From Sciurus carolinensis (Eukaryota; Chordata; Mammalia; Rodentia; Sciuridae): 64,000 nt of DNA. Shown here one piece after another: positions 45,806 through 55,146 of this stretch. The position numbers were made by a program, and so were the translations under genes. The notes under the pieces are model-generated. The model searched no databases. It had not been told where the DNA came from and worked only from the letters and a program-made list of their open reading frames with translations. The DNA lies in the NCBI RefSeq assembly GCF_902686445.1, contig NC_062217.1:174533598-174597597 (forward strand), written 5' to 3'. Each line of letters begins with the position of its first letter. Position 1 is the first letter of the stretch.

Positions 45806-47892
45806 GCGATTTGTTTCATTGAGGAAACAGCCATTGAAACCCTGGGTCACCAAGGGCACCATGGAAGTCCACCTCCACTTGGCCAGGCATGGAGCCCCAG
45901 GATGACCACAACTTCTTTTCTCTGAGAAGGAAAGTAAAGGGACCAAAATGTAAGTTCAGCAAAGAGACAACGAGCAAACCAAAGACCTGACTCCAGATAC
46001 CTGAAGGAGGGGAAATCGTTGGATTTGCAATTCAAAGCCAGTTGATTAATGGTGGAACTGACAGGGAAACAGATTTCTGCTTCAGCTAAGGATGCATTTT
46101 CTGACAAGTGTCGGAGGCCTTTCTTGCTAGTGTAGTTTCCTGCCCTAGCAGGCGTGAGGACCTTTGGCTACTGGGGTGGTCACGAGGGAGCCAAAGCTTT
46201 GATGGGAAGGTGGTTTAATCAACCTCAAGAAGTCCTTTCCAAGTGGGGTTTTACACAAAAAGAAATTACTTTTGGAATTACTTTGTGGAGGGGTGGATGT
46301 GCTGATTTGCTTGACTTTAGCGTTCATTTCACTGTGTGTGTATATATGAAAACAGCATCCCGTGCACCTTAACTAAAACCAATAGAATTCAAATGACTGT
46401 CTTTTTTAAAAAGAGTCAAGTCACCATCAGCTGAGTGGCATGGGCGGATTGCCCTGTGCCTAGCATGATGAAGTGGCTAGTTGCGTTCACCTCTCTATCC
46501 AGCAACAACCCTGCACAAGGTCTTCTGTCTGCCTGCGCACAGCCTGCTGGGCTCAGCAAACGACCCTCCTGACTTCCAGGGATCTTGGGGTGCTGCAGTG
46601 GACACATCTCAGCCTGGGCAGGACTGTCTCTGGAAGCATTGCCTTGTGGGCATGCAATGCCCGACTTGAGAAGAGTCTGCCCTGCTGACCGACTTGAGCC
46701 CATGAGTCAGAACCTCTTTCTTCCCAGCTAATCTTCCCCTTACTGCCCAGGAGCATCTGGTCTGCTAGAATATTCACTATGCAATTTGGTGGATCAATAG
46801 CAGTTTGCTGACTTCGAAGATTCTATGAATCCTCAGACAACAAATGGAGGCTTCCCCAGGCAACACCTGACACCCACAGGCCCGACACTGCCCAGCTGGA
46901 CTAGGGGGGCCAAGGCAGGACTTACCAAAATGAGCAGAGAAGAGCCCAAGCTGGAGCCCTGGGCCAGTGTGGTGGTGGCCTCTTGTCCCAGGGTTGCCAG
47001 GGTCCTGGGCCCTCCTCCTTCCATCAAAGGTTAAAAGCCTTCCTGGACTTGTCCTCTCCTGGTCATCCTGCCAGACTTGACTGTCCTCTGAGCTCTGCCT
47101 GGACGCTCCTCTGAGACCCTCTGTGCCCCAGCCTGGCGCCTGCTGCTGGCCAGCAACCTCCACCACTCTCTTCCTGGGCCTATCAGGGCATGGCCCAGGA
47201 GATCTCAAGGTGGCTTCAGGGGTCTTGGAAGAGGCCAGACCCTGCGTTTGCACAGTGCAGGATGGAAACGGCTCCTGCGAATGCATTGGCTGGGTTAGGT
47301 GGATGAGCCATCGACAGGAGAGTGTCTCCCTCCGCCCCAGGGAGCCCTGCTTGGACTTGTGTGTGACAGCACTGTGACCTGGACGGCCGAGGTGCACTCA
47401 GGTGGCTGGGGCTGGGTTGTGGGTGCTTTGCAGAACTGCTCGACCCTCTGGCGCCTTAGTCCTGGCCCTCAATTCTCCCTGGCCAGCTGCGATCATCACT
47501 CTCCCCTGTCACTGGGCTGTTTCAAGTCACACGAAACTGACTGACGTAATCTTCCATTCACCTCTCATTACTCTTTGTGCAGGGTGCATACACTCTCCCA
47601 GGGCAGGGCTCTGCTGCTCTGTTGTGACCCTGGTGCCAACAGCTGGCCCTGGGACACAGGGGTGCACAATCAACCGACAGATGGACAGCACAGCCTCGGA
47701 AGGGCCAAGTGTGTCCTGGTGGGTGTGAGACACCTCTAGTTGTGCAAACCGAGTGTGGAATTTTAATATTTTCTTGAATATACATGAGATCCTGGAAGTG
47801 TTCTCACGATTTCATAGCAGTAGTACCTGCATAGGAGCCAGGGGAGACTCAGGCCAGGGACAGGGGTTGGGAGGGAGACTTCTCATCAATGG
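45806..47892. other. Spacer with an AT-rich island
   Basis: At 46200-46430 there is an AT-rich, non-repetitive block ('gaaattacttttggaattac', then tgtgtgtatatatgaaaac). The remainder is GC-rich, with a minus-strand frame of 206 codons at 46777-47397 overlapped by plus-strand frames. No gene is recognised. Confidence 0.45.
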
Positions 47893-48257
47893 GTTAAGCA
47901 TCCCTAATATGAAAATCCAAATACTCCAGAATCCAAAATCCAAATACTCCAGAATCCAAAATCCAAATGCTCCAGAATCTGAAACATTTTCAGCATTGGC
48001 ATACATGAATGGAAAATCACACTCATGTGACAGGTCACAGTCCAAATGCAGGCATAATAGAACCTTGTATAAAATTATCTTTAAGTCATGTGTATAAGAT
48101 AAATACGAAACAAACAAATTTTGTGTTAACAAAATATGTGACAAAATTATATATCTCATTAAGAATATGCAAATATTCAAAAATTAAAACAAGTGTGAAA
48201 TCAGAATGCTTCTGTTTCCAAGTATTTGGGGCAAGGAATACTCAACCTATTTATCCT
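47893..48257. mobile_element. DNA-transposon-like element with terminal inverted repeats
   Basis: The left end 'ggttaagcatccctaat' and the right end 'ggaatactcaaccta' form an imperfect terminal inverted repeat. The body has the 'ccaaaatccaaatgctcc' pattern of an old MER-type family. The right part has 'ttccaagtatttggggcaag'. I recognise the family signature but not its name with certainty. There is no transposase frame, so it is a non-autonomous, ancient copy. Confidence 0.6.
47912..47980 (+). repeat. 23-bp tandem triplication
   Basis: Three head-to-tail 23-base units at 47912-47934, 47935-47957 and 47958-47980, each containing 'aaatccaaat' and 'ctccagaatc'. The first two are almost identical. 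This is an expansion of a motif inside the transposon-like element. Confidence 0.9.
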
Positions 48258-48292
48258 TCTGAGTTCTGACTTTGGGGACCATGAGTCTATTA

Positions 48293-48590
48293 CTGTGCTA
48301 GCCACCATTAGTCACTATAACAAAATACCCTGACAAAATCAACTTAAAGGGAGAAAAAGCTTTGTTTGGATCAGAGGTTTCAGTCCGTGCTCATGTTGCT
48401 TTGGGCCTTTGGTGATGCTGAGAACATGGTGGGAAGCAGGTGGGACAGAAGGTTGCTTACGTCATAGCAGCTGGGAAACAGAGAGGAAGGACCTGGGGTC
48501 CCCACCTCCTGAAGGCCCCGGCACCTCCTCACAGACCACAGGCAAGGGGCCAGACATCGAAGATCGTACCATGACAATGTCCTGAACACA
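48293..48590 (-). repeat. MaLR-type LTR (diverged)
   Basis: Antisense LTR. 'ccattagtcactataacaaa' and then 'ataccctgac' mark the LTR 3' end. Following are a decayed 'ggagaaaaagctttgtttgg', 'cagaggtttcagtccgtg' and a 'gaacatggtgggaag' segment. The 'cagaggtttcagtcc' block is shared with the copy at 54737. The right end is unclear. Confidence 0.65.
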
Positions 48591-49079
48591 AAGCTAAACA
48601 CACCGTTCAATGGAAAGAATAAATCTTGTTTGGGGAAATAAGTGGTTGCTGACTGATGAGCTAGCAGTTGCGTGGGCCCCATGCAGTCTTGACCAACAGC
48701 TTTAACACGCTGCACTGCCTAAAGCAACAGCAGGCTGCTAACTCCAGGACGGGGTCAGTCAGAGCCTGTTTCCTAAGGGCCGAGCACGTCACCGAGGCTC
48801 CTGAACCGTTTGCGCTGGTTGTGGCTGCGAGGCACATAGTGACTTGTATGGGAAGGCGTGTGGGGGCCTTCCGGAATGCCACTCTTGGGTCCCATCATGG
48901 TGCGCTGGGAAGCTGGGCGGTGTCCCCTGCACACACCATGCTCTGTGGGGTGCACTCGGTGGGTCCTGCCTGGCCACCAGGCGTCCCTGCGCCGTTTGTG
49001 TGAGCACTGCAGACAGCTCAGCAATGCCACCCACACCCTCTGTCACGCCACGGACTCAGCAGTTATAACCTCCAAATAA
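48591..49079. other. Spacer, no gene recognised
   Basis: Overlapping frames of about 70-111 codons on both strands, no domain and no clear repeat. Confidence 0.5.
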
Positions 49080-49420
49080 AACCAAACCTGGATCAGAATT
49101 TATTTCATGTCAGAATTTTATCATAGTTATAAACCCTATCAGGGCTTGAAAGCACCGTGACATTAAATTTATCCACGCTGCAAGACAGAGTGTTAGGGAG
49201 GGGATGAGTCACATTTGTTGGTTTTATCTTATCACCATACATTGGGAAATTAAATGGCCCCCGTTTCCTAACTATGCCAGAGTACGTGCTTATCTTCCTT
49301 CTGCCTGGCCACCAGTTAGCTTCCACCATTATTCCAGAGTGGTTTGGAATCATTATTTGATGGTACAACCTTTCCTTGACTTGGGCATGTTTCTCTGGCC
49401 TGGACAGAAGTAAAGGATGT
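49080..49420. other. AT-rich block of unknown origin
   Basis: AT-rich, non-simple sequence carrying an 87-codon minus-strand frame (49105-49368) with no domain I can name. It may be an unrecognised old element or a conserved noncoding region. It is the first of a series of such blocks up to 53.05 kb. Confidence 0.35.
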
Positions 49421-49599
49421 CCCTAGGATAGGCCCTCGGGACAGCTGCAGGGAGGCAATGGGATCTCACACCTGGCTCATACTGTGGGACTGCAAAACCC
49501 AGTGACTGACCCCATGCCCCAACGACAAAGCAAAACCTTTCCCAAGAGTTCCAGGAATGAAAATTTAAATACTGCTCTGCAGTGAGCATTGACCACCAA

Positions 49600-49720
49600 G
49601 ACCTAAGGAAGAGCTTCTCAGACGGCAGGGGACAGGCACATCACCTGGGAGCTGCTAGCACACCTGGCTCAGCAAGTCCCAAGGAGCTGGGGAGGACAGA
49701 GGCCCTCATGCTACTGAGGG
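49600..49720 (+). repeat. MER5-like DNA-transposon fragment
   Basis: 'gagcttctcagacggcagg' followed by 'cacatcacctgggagctgc' resembles the start of the MER5 family ('cttctcaaactt', 'atcacctggg'). Only about 120 bases are recognisable. Confidence 0.45.
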
Positions 49721-50689
49721 GCTGCTCTTGCTCCCCAAGGGCACTGGCGGCCCTCAGAGCCTGTCCTGAGTGGGCAACTTGCCCTGGAGACAGCGGCACA
49801 GCCCATGTCACAGGACTTCCATGGCTGCGATGTCACTGTGAAGGCCCTGAGGAGGAGGCCGAGGGGACCCCACCGCATGCTCAAGAGTGGCATCTGCTCT
49901 CCCCACTCGGATGCGCTTCTGTGACTCTGCGACTCCAGGAGAGTCTGAGTCTGCTCCCTGGGGAGGCCGAGGCGGGTGCAGAATGCATAACTGTGATGGA
50001 TGCTGGCCTGAATCAGGCTGGATGGATACCGCCCTCGGTTCCCAGCCAACACAAAGCACGTAGTGGAGACCGCCACGCCTGCACAGAGGGACCCTCTGGC
50101 TAATGAGCAGCTGGGTAGCCAGCTTGAGCCCATGATAAGAAAATTACATCTTAGAACGCTTCTCCCAACACACAATTATAGTATATTTAACAACTCGGCG
50201 TGCCGGAATGAGCTGGAGCTGGGCAGTCCGTGTGGCTCTTCTTGCACAGGCCAGCCTGGGCCTCGCCACTGAGGGCTCCTCAGTCTCTGCAGCCTCCACT
50301 TAACGGAAGGATCTTGGGAGTGTCCTGGGGGGATGGAGGTGGGTGACAGGAGAGGGGACACCTGGGACCTCTGGACTTGCTGCCTGAAGACTGTCGAGGA
50401 GGTGGTGCAGGCGGGGAGGGGTCAAAGCCCAGCTCACACTGCAGCCCTCGCCAGGGGCTCCCTGCCTTCCCCAGCTTCTGGCCAGGACTTGAGGTGACAT
50501 TCCCCGACACTTCAGCCTTCGAGAGCTGCCTTGGACATGGCACTGTTCAATGCCACTTGAAGGTCTCCTAGGAGTGCACCCACCTCACCAGCAGCAGCCC
50601 CGGTCAGTGGCCTGGGCAGACGCATAGATGCTGCAGGTCTCACTGAGCCCTAAGTCCTGCAGGAGCTCACTGATTTAATGGAAAATGTT
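49721..50689. other. GC-rich spacer, no gene recognised
   Basis: Frames of up to 173 codons on plus (49582-50103) and 154 on minus overlap. None has a domain. A small AT-rich interval at 50135-50200 contains 'aattatagtatatttaac'. Confidence 0.5.
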
Positions 50690-50800
50690 CATATTTTACT
50701 TCAAAGGCTGTCAAGTGATTAATTGCTGTAAAAGTAAAATAAATGGTAGTTAAAATTGAACTTTTACATCCACATCACCAAGAACACTCTCTGAAAAATG
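50690..50800. other. AT-rich island with homeodomain-type core
   Basis: A compact AT-rich island containing 'tcaagtgattaattgctg' and several TAAA runs, bounded by GC-rich DNA on the left. No repeat identity. A candidate conserved noncoding element. Confidence 0.35.
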
Positions 50801-52494
50801 TATCTTTTAACCTCTCGTTTTCTTGCTGGAGGCCAGGAGGCAGTGCTTCTGTCTTCTCTTGTTAATTCTGCAGCCCAGGCACACATGGCCTGGCTGGAAA
50901 ACCACGCAGAGGGGGATGGTCACATGGGCGGTGACACGGAGGAAGACCCAGCAGGTTTCTCCCAGGCTGAGGGAGGGTGAGCGCAGCACAGCCAGGAGCC
51001 ACCACCAGTCTGGGGCTCTCGTCATGAAGAACCTACAGCTGTGCCGGGCACGTGGAAGGACCGGCTTCCACACCTGGGGAGAGCGGAGAGGAGCAATTAT
51101 CTTCCTCTGGAAAAGAGACTGCAGGCTGAGTCAGGAGCTTTTCATCAAAGCCATCTATTCACAGAGCAGGGAAGATAAAAGTCTTATTTATAAAACTAAT
51201 AATTAAAAATAAATATCTGACAACAAATCATAGAAATATACTTAATGAAGAACGTGTGATCTTTAATGAAGCTGCATCTTGGGCGTCTTGTCTTCTGTGA
51301 TGAGGCTGAAGAGGCAGGAGTTCCCGATAGGAATACCAGGGTTAAAGCGGCTGCACACATCTTCATGCAGGTTTTTGTTTTTATTTCTTGTTGGCAAATA
51401 GGAGCGGATCTGCTCGGCTGGGTGAGAAGTGCTCCTTGGCTCGGAGGTGACTGACCATGATTTCCTAAGTGACTGGGCCGTGTTGTGTCCCACCAAGTGA
51501 CACATGAGTTCTAATTGCTCCACGTCTTTTCCACCACTTGCCACTGCCGATCTCTTCGGCATTGTCTTTTCTGGTGGGCGTGTGGTCTCTCATTTCAGTC
51601 TCCGCTATTTACATTTTTAACAGAGTATAAGAGCAAGGGAAAGCCCAGAGCTTAGACCGTTCACGTGGAATTTGGGGGAACCCTGAGTCACTTAGATATA
51701 GATGATTTCTCTTATAGTGTTCACACATTTAGAGCTTATTTTTCTATGATTACCACCTTGTCGAGCCTAATAAAACTTGAAAAGCACACAAATGGATAAG
51801 GTAAAGCAGAAGTGTTCCTGACAAACAGACAAGCTGACCTTCATTATCAACATGGCAGACCTACATGTTTGGGGACCCACATGTTTCCAGGGAAGGGTTT
51901 TTGAGCAACACTGTCAGACCAACTGGGCCAGGATAGGGGCTGTGAGACTAGCGTGTGACAATTCCTTGCCCAGGGTGGTCCTGCGTGAGGAGAGGCTGGC
52001 CTGCAGGAGGGGGAAGAGGTCACTCCACAGGGCCACTTTCAGCACTGAGGAGCGGACAGCTCCAGGACACATGAGCAAGGTGGAGCTCTGCAGAGGCACC
52101 GAGAAGGCACACCACAGGCCAGGGGGTCAGAGAAGTGCTGCCTCCACTCTCCACTCCAGGAGTCCCAGGCTGTGGGATTTCAAGTCCTCATTCAGTTAGA
52201 GAACAGTGAGGATCAGCATACGTGCAAAATTTTTCTTAAGTTTCTCTAAGTGATGACAGGTCAAAACAGCACGTTATTAAAGAAAACTTCAAATGCACTA
52301 ACTATTTGATGTTATGCACTAGCTATTTGATGTTCTGAAATAAACATCACACAATGCAATGTCACATACTGTTTCCTTGAAATAACTGGGTCAGTTTGGG
52401 GATCTACGCTGGACCATGCAGCCTCAGGCCCTACTGTAAATCAGTTCAACCTCCTGGAGCTGCAAGGATGCTCGACAGCCAGGCCCAGCACAAC
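50801..52494. other. Mixed spacer with several AT-rich islands
   Basis: AT-rich blocks at about 51130-51270, 51600-51860 and 52205-52400 alternate with GC-rich DNA. The second includes a cacgtg E-box near 51662 and an AATAAA near 51769. A 127-codon plus frame at 50823-51206 and others have no domain. I see no transposon identity in the AT-rich blocks. Confidence 0.4.
52293..52334 (+). repeat. 21-bp tandem duplication
   Basis: Two head-to-tail units, 52293-52313 and 52314-52334, differ at one position (actaac versus actagc). They share atgcacta and ctatttgatgtt. Confidence 0.9.
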
Positions 52495-52640
52495 AACAGA
52501 AGAAAAAATTGCTCCATTATAAATTAAGTAGTCAAAAGAATTGCCAAAGCTGTTTTGTATTCAAAGAGCCTTCTGCAGCTTTTAAAAATAGACTGTTTTC
52601 TGTAATAAGAACAATGACTGTTTTACAAAAGGTTAGTGAT
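52495..52640. other. AT-rich island, possible conserved noncoding element
   Basis: AT-rich, non-repetitive, containing 'ccattataaattaagtag' and 'ttctgtaataagaacaatg'. The latter includes a SOX-like acaatg. Composition-based call. Confidence 0.35.
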
Positions 52641-53209
52641 TCCAGCCCCATCAATCCAGGGAACAGCGGAGTGCACCAGGCAAGGGTTCCTCCCTCCGAT
52701 TCAAGCCCTGCATTTCTTCACTGAGCTGCTAACGAGGTCATTAGCAGGGGACCCGCAGCTCCCACCAGCCTGTGCCTGCTGGCTTCCCAGCAGATCAGGA
52801 GCAGAGAGCTGGGCGTGACGGATAGAAGCCCTCCCAGGGACTCATCTTCTTTGCTGGGGCACGCTCTGGGGTGATATCTTGTGGGCCTGTCTGGGCTGAC
52901 AATAAATAAGCACTTAGTAATTTTCTTTGGAGACGGATATAGTCCGTGCCCTCACAGTTATTGGGGGCTTCCAGCAAATGGTGCTATAGGAATCATTCAT
53001 GCTGTGAGCTGAGAATGAGGGACAGTGATTGTAGCTAAGACCTAATTAAAGCAGGAGAGGGAAATGCAACGCCTGTGATAGCGGGAGCCCTCGCAGACAT
53101 GCGGTGAGCCACCCGTGTGCGTGTGCGTGTGCGCCTCTCCCCACACAAACAGGCTGCACGGGGGTGGAGAGACCCCACCTGTCTGCACTCCTGGTGGTGG
53201 GGCAGGCCA
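52641..53209. other. Spacer with an AT-rich island and a short GT repeat
   Basis: At 52850-53055 there is a moderately AT-rich block with 'gacaataaataagcactta' and 'gctaagacctaattaaagc'. A short 'gtgtgcgtgtgcgtgtgcg' repeat lies at about 53114-53133. No gene. Confidence 0.4.
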
Positions 53210-53530
53210 AGGTGGGCGCTGGCAGGCGCTGTGGGCAGCCAGGCTTGAGTGAGCTCCGTGGCATCTGAACGCTGTCAGCGTGGGCCGCGGTAGTCGCTGT
53301 GCCCAGCAAGCCCACAGCTGTCAGTGTCAGGCGCCTGCTGCTGGGAATGCTGATGTCACACCTGTCCAGGCAGAGCTGGCGACCCTCGCTGTCAGCCGGC
53401 AAGCGCCTTAGCCCCCGGCCGAGCCGAAGCCTGGTCCATCTGCACCTCTGCCCTTCCCACGCCCTCCTGGCAGCCGCGCCTTCCCACCACTGCTGTGGGC
53501 TCCCTCTCTCTCGGGGTTCCTCACCTGAGG
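53210..53530. promoter_or_regulatory. CpG-rich patch (CpG-island-like)
   Basis: I count about 20 CpG in 290 bases, an estimated observed/expected near 0.65, for example around 'gggccgcggtagtcgctg' and 'cccccggccgagccgaag'. No TATA box, GC box or exon is identified. Weak promoter candidate at the edge of the AT-rich island cluster. Confidence 0.4.
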
Positions 53531-54736
53531 GCTCCCACCGCCCACCAAGTCATTCTGGACCCAAGTTTTGATGTGAGCTTTGGCTAGTCCCCTCCCTCAT
53601 CCTCCCAAGCTTGACCACTTGCCAAGTCCTGTCAGTTTGGAACCAGAAACCTCTCTCTGTTCTGAGCCACCCCCGTCTAGACGGGCTCGTCTCTGTCCCA
53701 GCAGTCTGTTCATGTGGGAACCAGTAGGATCACCCCGAAACACGAGTCTGGTCTTGTGACCCCTCCGGGGGCTTCTCCACCTGTTGTAAAGAAGATCACA
53801 ACTCTACATGTGGGCTCTTGGAGCCCACAGCAGCTGACGCTGTGGGGGAGACGGCCCTGGTGTCCACCTGGTGGGAATAAGGGGAGGGGCAGTGTCACTG
53901 GGTAACCCTAGGTAGACGGGAGCTGCTCCTGTTGTGGTTTTCCGGTCAGGAGCCTGAGGCTCAGGGAGGTCGGTGCACACCAGGCACATGCCCCGTTGGA
54001 CCTAAAGGCCATCCTCCCACCACACAGCCCACACCTGCTCTCCTCCCCCAGCCTTAGCCCTTTCCTGCCCACTTCATGCCTCACACCTGGGCCCTGAGCC
54101 TTGGTCTTGAGCTCTGCCGTTGGCCTCCATTTGTGTAGAGAACTCGCGTTCAGCCTCCATCTCCCAGCCAGGCTCTGTGGCCCCTACCTGCCCCCACAGC
54201 TGCCTGGCCTTTGCCAACGCAGAATGGGGCCCTGCTCATTGGGACTCGTCTGCCTCCTGTGCGGGCTCAGGTGCGTGGGACCAGGACCGCCCCTTGGTGT
54301 TGTCATTTACTTATTTTTTATCAGAGCTCAACTGGTGGTCGATGCCTGAATGTGATGAATGACAAAAGCCTGGGCTTCAGTGACGTCCACCGCGAAAGCC
54401 CACGTAGGTCAGGTGGGGCAGCTGGGGGCTGCCATGAGGGGAGCCCTCGCGTCCTGCTTCCAGAAGCATTTCCTCTGCTTAAAGCACGAGGTTGCAGACT
54501 GGGCGTGGTGGCCTGGTGGCCGTGCTGTGGCTGGGTCACCTTCCCCCGGAGGCTCTAGGAAGGAGGAGCAGCGGTGGGACCTGCCCATGTGTGGGTGGAA
54601 AGGAACGGCCTATGCTCAGTAGAGCAGCTTCCTTCCCTGCGGCTGAGTCCTGCTGTGTGGCACACCCTGGATGCGGCATCCTTGGGCTCTGTCCAAGGGC
54701 GCAGGCTTTGTGGGAGGGAGGGAGGTTGTGAAGTGT
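53531..54736. other. GC-rich spacer, no gene recognised
   Basis: Short frames (up to 115 codons) on both strands, no domain. No repeat is assigned apart from a very degenerate MIR-like core near 53941-53990. Confidence 0.5.
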
Positions 54737-55146
54737 TGTTTTAGTCGGCTTGTGCACTGCTGCGACCAAAACACCCAGCAGGAGCAACTCAGAGGAGGAA
54801 AAGGTTTTGGGGGCTCACGGTTTCAGAGGTCTCAGTCCACAGATGACTGACTCTGCTGCTCTGGGTCCAAGGTGAGGCAGCACACTTGACGGAAGGGCAT
54901 GGAGGAGGAGCTGCTCAGCTCATGGTAGGTCAGGAAGCAGGTGCCACAGGGAAGGCACACTTCCAGGGCACATCCCGTGACCGCCCCCTCCCGCCACTCC
55001 CCACCTGCCACAGCTACTACCTTCCAGTTTCATCCACTCCAGCTGGGATGGACTGGTTAGGTCACAGCTCTTACAACCCGGTGCTCCCACCTCTGAACAT
55101 CCCTGCACTGGCAGGCGCGTTGGGGCTCTCACAGCCAACCCTGACA
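54737..55146 (-). repeat. MaLR-type solo LTR (squirrel family)
   Basis: A full-length copy in reverse: TG at 54737 (tgttttagtc) and CA near 55146 (ctgaca). Landmarks in order are 'tgcgaccaaaacacccagc', 'aactcagaggaggaaaagg', 'ggctcacggtttcagagg', 'tctcagtccacagatgac', 'ccaaggtgaggcagcacac', 'ggttaggtcacagctctt' and 'ccacctctgaacatccc'. It is the same family as 26876-27312. Sequences of this kind are widespread in squirrels, which supports the species assignment. No internal region is present. Confidence 0.85.

Noticed and set aside
54495..54520. Start of a B1/Alu-type SINE ('gactgggcgtggtggcctgg')
   Set aside because: Only about 20 bases resemble the 7SL-derived start. Nothing downstream continues the element.
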